Source of the DNA: Pseudomonadota bacterium
GTDB lineage: Bacteria; Pseudomonadota; Gammaproteobacteria; Xanthomonadales; Xanthomonadaceae
Reading direction: 5' to 3'
DNA length: 64,000 nucleotides
Assembly: GCA_023386795.1 (NCBI GenBank)
Contig: JAEWJB010000071.1
Span: 1-64,000, forward strand
Position numbers and translations under genes: made by a program. The notes under the pieces are model-generated. The model ran no database searches. It was not told the origin of the DNA and saw only the letters and a program-made list of their open reading frames with translations. Below are positions 1 to 7,694 of the stretch, piece after piece (position 1 is the first letter of the stretch; the number at the start of each line of letters is the position of its first letter).

Positions 1-66
1 CAGCTGCACGCTGCGCAGGCGGCCGCGCACGTCGGCGGGAATCAAGGCGGGACCGGAGACGTCCAT
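1..66 (-). CDS. DUF58 domain protein, N-terminal fragment
   Basis: Only the first 22 codons lie in the window. Reading down from the ATG at 66 the protein begins MDVSGPALIPADVRGRLRSV, which matches the usual N-terminus of DUF58 proteins, whose LIPxxVR-L-R segment is conserved. DUF58 proteins are membrane or VWA-like partners that almost always follow a MoxR ATPase. The gene starts 8 bases after the moxR stop, so the two are almost certainly cotranscribed. The rest of the protein is outside the window, so its domains cannot be checked. Confidence 0.75.
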   Translation of the reverse strand, partial: MDVSGPALIPADVRGRLRSVQL

Positions 67-74
67 GAAGTGGA

Positions 75-1067
75 TCAGGCGGGAAACGGCACGGTGGCCA
101 GTAGCGCCTCGATGACGTCGTCCGGGCGCTTCTGCTCGGCTTCGGCCGCAAACGAGAGCAGCAGGCGGTGGCGCATGACCGGGGCGGCAAGCGCGATCAC
201 GTCTTCGCGGGTGGCGGCGAAGCGCCCTTGCAGCAACGCGCGTGCCTTGGCCGCCAGCACCAGCGATTGCCCGGCGCGCGGGCCAGCACCCCACTTCACC
301 CACTGGCGCACGGCCTCCGGCGCGTCCGGGCCCGGGCGGCTGGCACGTACGAGGCGGTTGATCCAGGTGAGCACGTCTTCGCCCACGTGTACCTCGCGCA
401 CATGGGCCTGCAGTGCCACCACGGTGTCGCCATCCATCACCTTGGGCACCATGCCGCTGTGCGTGCCGGTGGTGTGCAGCAGGATGTCGCGCTCTTCGGC
501 TTCGCTGGGGTAATCCACGCGCACATGCAGCAGGAAGCGGTCCAGCTGTGCCTCGGGCAGCGGATAAGTGCCCGCCTGCTCGATGGGGTTCTGCGTGGCC
601 AGCACGAAGAACGGCGCCGGCAGCGAGTAGGTGGTGCCGGCGTAGCTGACGGTGCGCTCCTGCATCGCTTCCAGCAGGGCGGCCTGGGTCTTGGGTGGCG
701 TGCGGTTGAGTTCGTCGGCCAACAGCAGGTTGGTGAAGATCGGCCCGGGCTGGAAACGGAAATGGCGGTGCCCGGTGCCATGGTCTTCCTCCAGCAGTTC
801 GGTGCCGAGGATGTCGCTGGGCATCAGGTCCGGCGTGAACTGCACGCGGCGGAACTGCAACGCCAGCGCCTGTCCCAGCGACCGTACCAGCAGCGTCTTG
901 CCCAGGCCGGGCGCGCCTTCCAGCAGGCAATGGCCACCGGCGAGCAGGCCGATGAGCAGCTGTTCGACCACGGTGGATTGGCCGACCACGGCCTGCGCGA
1001 GCGCCTGGCGGAGTTCGCCGAGGCGGGCGATGTGCTGCGGGAGGGCGGAAGCGTCTGGGGAGGTCAT
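75..1067 (-). CDS. MoxR-family AAA+ ATPase
   Basis: A 330-aa AAA+ ATPase of the MoxR family. The Walker A motif GAPGLGKT is at residues 51-58 and Walker B with LLADELNRTPPKTQAALLEA is at about 114-133; DELNR and LLEAMQE are diagnostic for MoxR. A lid domain follows after residue 230, and the length matches the family (about 310-340 aa). MoxR proteins act as chaperone-like ATPases with VWA/DUF58 partners, often in cell-envelope stress or metal-cofactor insertion. Here the gene lies between a DUF4159 gene (25-bp gap) and DUF58 (8-bp gap), so it belongs to the minus-strand operon that starts with the two TldD genes. The substrate is not evident. Confidence 0.93.
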   Translation of the reverse strand: MTSPDASALPQHIARLGELRQALAQAVVGQSTVVEQLLIGLLAGGHCLLEGAPGLGKTLLVRSLGQALALQFRRVQFTPDLMPSDILGTELLEEDHGTGHRHFRFQPGPIFTNLLLADELNRTPPKTQAALLEAMQERTVSYAGTTYSLPAPFFVLATQNPIEQAGTYPLPEAQLDRFLLHVRVDYPSEAEERDILLHTTGTHSGMVPKVMDGDTVVALQAHVREVHVGEDVLTWINRLVRASRPGPDAPEAVRQWVKWGAGPRAGQSLVLAAKARALLQGRFAATREDVIALAAPVMRHRLLLSFAAEAEQKRPDDVIEALLATVPFPA

Positions 1068-1092
1068 GGGGGTGTCTCGATGAAGGAGCAGG

Positions 1093-1806
1093 TCAGCTGT
1101 TCAATGCGTACATCACGATGTTCACCGCGAACTTCGTGTTGTCTTCGGCCAGGAAGCGCTTGTTGCGCCAGTCGTAGTCCCATTCACAGCCGTAGTCCTT
1201 GTTGCTGTAAAGCACGCCGAGGCGCCCGTCGATCTCGATGCCCTTGAGGTAATCGTGGACAAGATCGTCGCCCCAGCCATTGAGCTCGAAACCGGTGGCC
1301 GGCGGGCCGTCGGGGAACTTGAAGAAACTGCTGTAGATCGGGTGCTTGTTGGACAGCTTCTTCAGCGCGTCCTTGCCGAAGATCGAAGCCATCTGCGCTT
1401 CGAACGAGCGCGCGAACAGGCCGTCGATGTCGTGGTTGCAGTCGTCCACGAACACGAAGCCGCCGTTGCGCACATAGCGTTCGAAGTTGCGCCGCTCGGC
1501 CGTGTTGAACTCGACCAGCTTGTGCCCGGCCAGGTAGAGGAAAGGCGCCTGCAGCACGCGCGCGTCGGCGAGTGGCAGCACATGCTCGACCGGATCCACG
1601 CGCAGGTGCGTGTAGTCCACCAGCGAGGTGATGAGGTTGGACGGCATGCGCGCGTCCACGTCCCAGTCCCCGGAGTCGTACTTGAGGCGGGTGAACCAGA
1701 AGTCGTATTGCGGCGCGGCGGCGCGCACGGCCGGCAGCGCCAGGGCTGCCGCGCCGCCCAGCATCAGCCTGAGAAACTCACCACGCGTAAAGGAACGACT
1801 GGCCAA
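1093..1806 (-). CDS. DUF4159 domain-containing exported protein
   Basis: A DUF4159 protein of 237 aa if started at the TTG at 1806. I prefer this to the ATG at 1881, because codons between 1881 and 1806 run through palindromic intergenic repeats and translate to a low-information Pro/Gly stretch. A GAGG ribosome-binding sequence lies 5 bases before the TTG. The new N-terminus has an arginine and then a hydrophobic run (LMLGGAAALALPAVRAAA), which fits an export signal with a Tat-like but not twin-arginine core. The conserved part contains FVDDCNHD and a C-terminal WDYDWRNKRFL segment. DUF4159 proteins commonly accompany MoxR/DUF58 clusters, and their biochemical role is unknown. Confidence 0.8.
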   Translation of the reverse strand: MASRSFTRGEFLRLMLGGAAALALPAVRAAAPQYDFWFTRLKYDSGDWDVDARMPSNLITSLVDYTHLRVDPVEHVLPLADARVLQAPFLYLAGHKLVEFNTAERRNFERYVRNGGFVFVDDCNHDIDGLFARSFEAQMASIFGKDALKKLSNKHPIYSSFFKFPDGPPATGFELNGWGDDLVHDYLKGIEIDGRLGVLYSNKDYGCEWDYDWRNKRFLAEDNTKFAVNIVMYALNS

Positions 1807-1824
1807 GACTGCCTCGGGTGGGGA

Positions 1825-1860
1825 GCCCCCCTTTGGCAAGGGGGGCGCGCCGAAGGCGCG
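1825..1860. repeat. Tandem GC hairpins ahead of the DUF4159 gene
   Basis: Two adjoining inverted repeats lie here. GCCCCCC (1825-1831) pairs with GGGGGGC (1840-1846), and CGCGCC (1846-1851) pairs with GGCGCG (1855-1860) across a GAA loop. They lie in the tldE-DUF4159 gap and look like intergenic REP-type or mRNA-processing elements rather than coding sequence. Confidence 0.6.
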
Positions 1861-1882
1861 GGGGTTGGAAGCATCGAACACG

Positions 1883-1914
1883 CACCCAGGCTTGCGCGTG
1901 CGCCAGCCTGGGTG
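1883..1914. repeat. Perfect 10-bp stem-loop downstream of tldE
   Basis: CACCCAGGCT (1883-1892) and AGCCTGGGTG (1905-1914) form a perfect stem around a 12-nt GC-rich loop. It lies 20 bases after the tldE stop codon. There is no U-run, so it is more likely an mRNA-stabilising or attenuating element inside the operon than a strong terminator. Confidence 0.6.
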
Positions 1915-1933
1915 TGCAGCCTGCCGTTACGCT

Positions 1934-3268
1934 TTACACCGCATCCGAGAGCGAGGTGAAGGTGAAATCGCGCAGGCGCATCGGCGGGATCATCATCACG
2001 AAGCTGGACTCGTCCCCGGCCACGCGCACCGGCTTGCCCAACTCGTCGATGTTGTTGAGCATGATCACCGGCGATTCGTTGAAGCGGAAATTCTTCACCG
2101 GGTACTTGATCTGCCCGTTCTCGATGTAGAACGTGCCGTCGCGGGTCAGGCCGGTCAGCAGCACCGTCTGCGGGTCCACCATGCGGATGTACCAGGTGCG
2201 GGTGACCAGGATGCCCTTCTCGGTGGTGCGCACCAGGTCGGCGATGGACTTGTCGCCACCGGCCATCAACAGGTTGCCCGGTTCGCCGATCGCACGCTTG
2301 CCGTTCTTCTGCGCCCAGAAGCGCGAGTAGTTGAGGTTGGCGATCTTGCCGTTCTCCACGATGGCCATCTTCTCGCGCGGCAAGCCTTCCTCGTCCCACG
2401 GCAGCACCGGCGCGCCGGGGTGCCAGGGGTCGGCGGTGATGTTCACGCGCGGGTCGTAGACCTGCTCGCCGAGCTTGTTGCCGCCGCCCTTCTTGGAAAG
2501 GAAGCTGCGGCCTTCATCGGCCTGGCGTGCATCGAAGAAATTCATCATGAAGGAGATCAGGCCGGCCGCGGCGGCCGGTTCCAGGATCACCGTGTACTTG
2601 CCCGGCTCCAGCGCCTTGGCCTCGGAGGACTCGCTGGCCTTGCGCATGGCGATGCGGATGTCCTGGTCGGCCTTGAAGTCCGCCGCGTCCTTGAGGTTGC
2701 GGCCCACCCAGCCCGAGCCACGGCCGTCTTCGGTGCGCACGGTGCAGGTGTAGTCGAAGCGCGTACCGCGCTGGTAGCCGAAGTTGCCGTTGGAATTGGC
2801 GATGGCAGTGAAGCTCTGGCCGTCTTCCAGGAAGCCGGCGGCGATCAGCCCATGGCCCTTGCACGGGGCGATGGAGTCGGCGGCGACCTTGGCGCGGAAT
2901 TCCGGGTCGATGGCCGCGGTGGATTCGCTGAAGGTCGGGCTCGGCTGGTAGTCCTGCTTCTGCACCGCAGGGATGAACTCCGGGTTTTCCGGTGCCAGGC
3001 GCGCCAGGTCCTCGGCCCGGCGCACCACGCGTTCCAGCGAGGCGTCGTCGAACTCGTTGATGGTGGCGATGCCCACGCGCTTGCCGAAGGCGACCTGCAC
3101 GGCCAGCTCGGTGTTGTCCACGATGCCGCTGGTGGAAACGTTGTTGAGCGCGAAACGGATGTTGCCGTCGATGGAGCCGGACAGCTGGGCGGTGCACTCG
3201 TCCGCCTTGGACAGCTTGATGACCTTGTCCAGGATGGCCTTGGCCTGTGCTTCGGTGAGGATGCTCAT
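1934..3268 (-). CDS. TldD/PmbA family protein, TldE-like partner
   Basis: A 444-aa member of the TldD/PmbA family. It lacks the HExxxH zinc site that is present in the two upstream paralogues and has the length of TldE/PmbA (about 450 aa), so it is probably the non-catalytic half of a TldD-TldE heterodimer. In characterised systems that heterodimer degrades unfolded peptides and removes leader sequences of modified peptides. Visible family features include TWYIRMVDPQTVLLTGLTRD near the C-terminus and NLNYSRFWAQ. It starts MSILTEAQAK with no signal peptide, unlike its neighbours. Its start is 16 bases after the stop of the upstream TldD gene, so the two are cotranscribed. Confidence 0.88.
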   Translation of the reverse strand: MSILTEAQAKAILDKVIKLSKADECTAQLSGSIDGNIRFALNNVSTSGIVDNTELAVQVAFGKRVGIATINEFDDASLERVVRRAEDLARLAPENPEFIPAVQKQDYQPSPTFSESTAAIDPEFRAKVAADSIAPCKGHGLIAAGFLEDGQSFTAIANSNGNFGYQRGTRFDYTCTVRTEDGRGSGWVGRNLKDAADFKADQDIRIAMRKASESSEAKALEPGKYTVILEPAAAAGLISFMMNFFDARQADEGRSFLSKKGGGNKLGEQVYDPRVNITADPWHPGAPVLPWDEEGLPREKMAIVENGKIANLNYSRFWAQKNGKRAIGEPGNLLMAGGDKSIADLVRTTEKGILVTRTWYIRMVDPQTVLLTGLTRDGTFYIENGQIKYPVKNFRFNESPVIMLNNIDELGKPVRVAGDESSFVMMIPPMRLRDFTFTSLSDAV

Positions 3269-3284
3269 GAGGTAAGGCTCCGGA

Positions 3285-4919
3285 TCAGCCCAGCGAACGG
3301 GCGGTGTTGATGACGTTGACGCCGTTGAAGCGGGCGGTGGACGAGCCGTGCGAGACGGCCGAGACCTGGCCCGGCTGGCCCTTGCCGTCGAAGAACGAGC
3401 CGCCCAGGCGGTAGTCGCGCTCGTCGGCCACGGCCACGCAGGCGTTCCAGAATTCCGGCGTGCGGATCTGGTACGCCACGTCTTCCAGCATGCGGGTGAT
3501 CTGGCCGTTCTTGATCTCGTAGAACAGCTGGCCGCCGAACTGCGCGTTGTAGCGCTGCTGGTCGATGGAGAACGAGCCGTCGCCGATGATGTAGATGCCG
3601 TTCTCGACGTCCTTGATCATGTCGGCCACGCTCAGCGGCGTCTTGCCGGCCGCCAGCGAAACGTTGGCCATGCGCTGGAACTGCACGCTGGACCAGGAAT
3701 CGGCGTAGCAGCAGCCGTCCGATTCGGTCTTGCCCAGGATGTGGGCCTGGTCGCGGATGGCCTGGTAATCCACCAGCACGCCGTCCTTGATGAGATCCCA
3801 GCGCTTGGTCTTCACGCCCTCGTCGTCGTAGCCCACCGCGCCCAGGCTGCCCGGCTGCACCTTGTCGGCGAAGATGTTGACCTTGTCGCTGCCGTACTGG
3901 AAGCGCGACTTCTGCTTGTCCAGCGTGGCGAAGCTGGTGCCGGCGTAATTGGCTTCGTAGCCGAGCACGCGGTCCAGTTCCAGCGGGTGGCCGACGGACT
4001 CGTGGATGGTCAGCCAGGTGTGCGAGGGGTCCAGCACCAGGTCGTACTTGCCCGGCTTGACCGAAGGCGCCTTCAGCTTCTCCTGCGCCTGCTTGGCTGC
4101 GGCGATGGCGTCTTCCTTCATGTCGTAGGACAGGCCGTAGTTGACCACCCCGTTCGGGGTAAGCACCTTGCCCGAGGCGGCGCCGTCGAGATACTCGTAA
4201 CCCATGCCCATCGGCGCCGACAGGCCCTCGCGGGTGCGGAACTTGCCGCTGGCCTTGTCGATGGCGGTGATCGTCATCGGCGCCCAGATGCGGTGCACGT
4301 CCTGGTCGATGTACGAGCCGTCGGTGCTGGCGAAATACTTCTGCTCGTTGACCACGAACAGCATGGAATTGACGAAGCTGGCGCCGGCACCCATCGCCGC
4401 GGCGTTGACGCCCAGCAGCAGGTCGACCTTGTCCTTGATCGGCACTTCCATCGCGTTCTTCTTGATCGGCGTCTTCCACGCCACCTCGCCGAAGCCCGGC
4501 GCCTTGGCCAGCTGCACCGGAGCGCTCTGGATCTTCGCGTTGGCCTTGGCGATGGCCGCCGCCTGCTGCGCGGCGCGGGCCACGCCCTGGTCGGTCAGCT
4601 CGTTGGTGGCGGCAAAGCCCCAGGCGCCGTTGGCGATCACGCGGATGCCCACGCCGGTGGACTCGGTGTTCACCACGTTCTGCACCTTGTCCTCGCGGGT
4701 GATCACGAACTGCCGCAGGTAGCGGCCGATGCGCACGTCGCAATAGCTCGCGCCGGCGCCGCGCGCGGCGGTCAGGGCGGTGTCGGCCAGGCGCTTCTTG
4801 TGCGCCGGGTCGAGGACGGTCAGCAACTGCTCGGCCGCGATGGCCTTGCCGAAGATGGAAGGCACCAGCAGGCCGCCGGCGGTCAGGCCGCTCAGGGCCA
4901 GGAAATCACGTCGTTGCAC
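3285..4919 (-). CDS. TldD-family metalloprotease with Tat signal (copy 1)
   Basis: A TldD-like zinc metalloprotease of 544 aa. I start it at the GTG at 4919 because a GGGGAG ribosome-binding site lies 7 bases upstream and the resulting N-terminus is a classic twin-arginine signal: QRRDFLALSG, a hydrophobic stretch, then AIAAE at about residue 30. The catalytic HESVGH (HExxxH) is at residues 306-311, followed by PLELDR. It is longer than cytosolic TldD (about 480 aa) largely because of the signal. It sits between a close paralogue (5083-6711) and a TldE-like gene. Export of a TldD protein is unusual; the sequence shows the signal, while periplasmic function is inferred. Confidence 0.9.
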   Translation of the reverse strand: MQRRDFLALSGLTAGGLLVPSIFGKAIAAEQLLTVLDPAHKKRLADTALTAARGAGASYCDVRIGRYLRQFVITREDKVQNVVNTESTGVGIRVIANGAWGFAATNELTDQGVARAAQQAAAIAKANAKIQSAPVQLAKAPGFGEVAWKTPIKKNAMEVPIKDKVDLLLGVNAAAMGAGASFVNSMLFVVNEQKYFASTDGSYIDQDVHRIWAPMTITAIDKASGKFRTREGLSAPMGMGYEYLDGAASGKVLTPNGVVNYGLSYDMKEDAIAAAKQAQEKLKAPSVKPGKYDLVLDPSHTWLTIHESVGHPLELDRVLGYEANYAGTSFATLDKQKSRFQYGSDKVNIFADKVQPGSLGAVGYDDEGVKTKRWDLIKDGVLVDYQAIRDQAHILGKTESDGCCYADSWSSVQFQRMANVSLAAGKTPLSVADMIKDVENGIYIIGDGSFSIDQQRYNAQFGGQLFYEIKNGQITRMLEDVAYQIRTPEFWNACVAVADERDYRLGGSFFDGKGQPGQVSAVSHGSSTARFNGVNVINTARSLG

Positions 4920-5082
4920 GGCGATACTCCCCGGTAAAACCCGCGACGGGCGCGGAAGGTTGGTTGGACGCGGCCCCACTGCCCGCGTCCCCGATTCTTG
5001 CGGGACGCAGGGCCATGCGTCATGTGACTTTCGACAGGGTGAAGCGGGCCGGCGACACGGCTTGCGCCTGCAGGCCCGCCTT

Positions 5083-6711
5083 TCAACCCAGCGAGCGGGC
5101 GGTGTTGATGACGTTGACGCCGTCGAAGCGCGTCGTGGCCGAACCGTGCGACACCGCCGAGACCTGGCTGGGCTGGCCCTTGCCGTCGAAGAACGAGCCG
5201 CCGAGACGGAAGTCGCGCTCGTCGCAGATCGCCGAGACCGAGTTCCAGAATTCCGGCGTGCGGATCTGATAGGCGCCGTCCTCGACCAGCCGGGTGACCT
5301 GGCCGTGCTCGATCTCGTAGATCAGCTGGCCGCCGAACTGGGCGTTGTAGCGTTGCTGGTCGATCGAGTACGAACCGCGGCCGTGGATGTACAGGCCCTT
5401 TTCCACGCCGGCGACCATCTGCGCCACGTCCAGCGGCTGCTTGCCGGCCGCCAGCGAGACGTTGGGCATGCGCTGGAACTGCACGCTGGACCAGGCATCG
5501 GCGTAGCTGCACCCATCGGACTCTTGCTTGCCCAGGATGTGCGCCTGGTCGCGGGTGCACTGGTAATCGACCAGGATGCCGTCGCGCACCAGGTCCCATT
5601 GCCTGGTCTTCACGCCTTCGTCGTCGTAGCCCACTGCGCCCAGGCTGCCCGGGCGCGTCTTGTCGGCGACGAAGTTGACCAGCGGGCTGCCCCAGCGGAA
5701 GCCGGCGTCGCGCTTGTCCAGCGTGGCGAAGCTGGTGCCGGCGTAATTGGCCTCGTAGCCGAGCACGCGGTCCAGCTCCAGCGGGTGGCCGACCGATTCG
5801 TGGATGGTGAGGAACAGGTTGCTCGGGTCGATCACCAGGTCGTACTTGCCCGGCTTGACCGACGGAGCGGAGAGCTTGGCGCGCGCCTGCTTCGCCGCCG
5901 CCACTGCGTCCTCGCGCGGGTCGTAGGAAAGGCCGTAGGCGGTCAGGCCGCCCGGCAGGCGGTGCTTCTGCGAGGCGTCACCGTCGAGGTATTCGTAGCC
6001 CATGCCCACCGGCGCGCCGAGGCCATCGCGGGTGCGGAACTTGCCGCTGGCCTTGTCCACCGCGGTGACGGTGAAAGGCAGCCACAGGCGGTGGATGTCC
6101 TGGTCGATCCACGAGCCATCGCTGCTGGCGAAATACTTCTGCTCGTTGATGGCGAACAGGCGCGAAGCGGCGAAATCCGCGCCGGCGGTGATCGCCGCGG
6201 CGTTGACGTCCAGCAGCAGCGCCACCTTCTCGGCGACCGGTACCTCCATCGCATTGCGCTTGATCGGCGTGCGCCAGCTGACCTGGCCGGCAGGCGTGAC
6301 CGGCGCCAACTGCACGGGCCGCTCGGCCAGCCGAGCGTTGGCGCGGGCGATGGCGATGGCCTGACGCGCGGCGGCGGCCACGCCGTCGCTGGTGAGCGTG
6401 TTGGTCGCGGCGAAGCCCCAGGCGCCGTTGGCGATGACGCGCACGCCCACGCCGATGGACTCACCGTTGACCACGTTCTCCACTTTCGCCTCGCGGGTGA
6501 CGACGAACTGGCGCAGGTAGCGTCCCACGCGCACGTCGCAGTAGCTGGCGCCGCCGGCCTTGGCGGCGGCCAGCGCGGCATCGGCGAGGCGGCGGTTGCG
6601 CGCGGCGTCGGCGGGGACGAGCAGCTGTTCGGCGGCGATCAGGCGGGTGCTGGGCAGGAGCAGCCCGCCGGCACCAAGCGCCGAGAGCTGCAGGAAGGTA
6701 CGACGATCCAC
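5083..6711 (-). CDS. TldD-family metalloprotease with Tat signal (copy 2)
   Basis: A 542-aa paralogue of the 3285-4919 product, very similar along its whole length (shared blocks include GASYCDVR, RYLRQFV, GVGxRVIANGAWGFAATN and KYDLV). It begins at a GTG at 6711 with AGGAGAA 7 bases upstream. The N-terminus MDRRTFLQLSALGAGGLLLP is a twin-arginine signal. The zinc-binding HESVGH lies at residues 304-309. It is the first gene of the minus-strand operon. The 163-bp gap to the next tldD contains no gene. The two copies probably arose by tandem duplication. Whether both pair with the single TldE-like protein cannot be decided from sequence. Confidence 0.9.
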   Translation of the reverse strand: MDRRTFLQLSALGAGGLLLPSTRLIAAEQLLVPADAARNRRLADAALAAAKAGGASYCDVRVGRYLRQFVVTREAKVENVVNGESIGVGVRVIANGAWGFAATNTLTSDGVAAAARQAIAIARANARLAERPVQLAPVTPAGQVSWRTPIKRNAMEVPVAEKVALLLDVNAAAITAGADFAASRLFAINEQKYFASSDGSWIDQDIHRLWLPFTVTAVDKASGKFRTRDGLGAPVGMGYEYLDGDASQKHRLPGGLTAYGLSYDPREDAVAAAKQARAKLSAPSVKPGKYDLVIDPSNLFLTIHESVGHPLELDRVLGYEANYAGTSFATLDKRDAGFRWGSPLVNFVADKTRPGSLGAVGYDDEGVKTRQWDLVRDGILVDYQCTRDQAHILGKQESDGCSYADAWSSVQFQRMPNVSLAAGKQPLDVAQMVAGVEKGLYIHGRGSYSIDQQRYNAQFGGQLIYEIEHGQVTRLVEDGAYQIRTPEFWNSVSAICDERDFRLGGSFFDGKGQPSQVSAVSHGSATTRFDGVNVINTARSLG

Positions 6712-6761
6712 GCGGGGCTTCTCCTGGAACGGGCGCGTGCGGCATCCATCGCATTGCGCAA

Positions 6762-6781
6762 ACCCCGAGCGTGGCCGGGGT
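6762..6781 (-). terminator. Weak hairpin after the AraC gene
   Basis: ACCCCG and CGGGGT pair across an 8-nt loop. On the minus strand the stem is followed by TTT. It lies 38 bases beyond the AraC stop and before the tldD operon, so it may separate the two units. The short stem makes this tentative. Confidence 0.35.
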
Positions 6782-6818
6782 GTGGAAAGGTGGTCAAGTG
6801 ACTGCGGTCATGGACGCC

Positions 6819-7622
6819 TCAGCCGAAGAACCGGCTCGGCGCCTGCCCGAAATGACGGCGGAACATGCGGGTGAACGCACTGGCGTTCTCGTAGCCGAGC
6901 GCGGCGGCGACGTCGATCACCTTCTCGCCGCCGGCCAGCCGTTCCAGCGCACGCAGCAGCCTTGCCTGCGCGCGCCATTGCGCGAAGCTCATGCCCAACT
7001 CGCGCCGGCACAGGCGCTGGATGGTGCGCGCGTCGATGCCCAGTGCCTCGCCCCAGTCGGGCAGCGGCGCGTTGTCTTCCGGGTGCACCTCGAAGTGGCG
7101 GGCGATGCGCCGCAGGCGCGGGTCGGTCGGCTCGGGCAGGTGCAGGGGCAGCACCGGCATCGTGCGCAGTTCGTCCAGCAACAGGCGCATCAGGTGGCCG
7201 TCGCGCGAATCCTCCGCGTAGGGCTGGGCGATCCGTACCGCGCTTTCGATCAGCTCGCGCAGCAGCGGGCCGATATCCACCGCGGCGGCCGTGCGCCCCG
7301 GCAGGTGCGCCACCGCTTCCGGGCGGATGTACAGGCTGCGCATGTGTACCTCGCCGATGCAGCGCACGCTGTGCTCCCAGCCAGCCGGCATCCACAGCGC
7401 GCGGGTGCTCGGCACCACCCAGCGACCCTGCTCGGCGGTGACCACCATCAGGCCGCGCACCGCGTGGATCAGCTGGTGCTTGGCATGCCGGTGCGGCGGA
7501 ATCAGCCGGCCTGCGGGGTAATCGACCGCGCGGCAGAAGACGTCCGAGGGACTGGCGTCGATGTCGCGCAGGTGCGCTGGCGGGTAGCGCCAAGGCGGGA
7601 TGTCCGTTTCGGCATGGGCCAT
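6819..7622 (-). CDS. AraC-family transcriptional regulator with cupin sensor domain
   Basis: A 267-aa regulator. The N-terminal part is a cupin-type sensor (HRHAKHQLIHAVRG at about 43-56, then a WxxPxxxALWMPAGWEH segment), and the C-terminal part has two helix-turn-helix motifs (LGIDARTIQRLCRRELG and VIDVAAALGYENASAFTRMF) typical of AraC/XylS. I start it at the ATG at 7622 (MAHAETDIPPWRYP) because the longer frame upstream runs into the divergent transporter gene. It is divergent from the MFS pump at 7695 with 72 bp between starts, the usual layout for a regulator and the exporter it controls. The inducer is unknown. Confidence 0.9.
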   Translation of the reverse strand: MAHAETDIPPWRYPPAHLRDIDASPSDVFCRAVDYPAGRLIPPHRHAKHQLIHAVRGLMVVTAEQGRWVVPSTRALWMPAGWEHSVRCIGEVHMRSLYIRPEAVAHLPGRTAAAVDIGPLLRELIESAVRIAQPYAEDSRDGHLMRLLLDELRTMPVLPLHLPEPTDPRLRRIARHFEVHPEDNAPLPDWGEALGIDARTIQRLCRRELGMSFAQWRAQARLLRALERLAGGEKVIDVAAALGYENASAFTRMFRRHFGQAPSRFFG

Positions 7623-7694
7623 GACCGGATTGCACGAGTGCGACAGGGACGGGCAGCCTACCATGCGCCCTCCCCGCACCCCGCCCGTTTGGCC

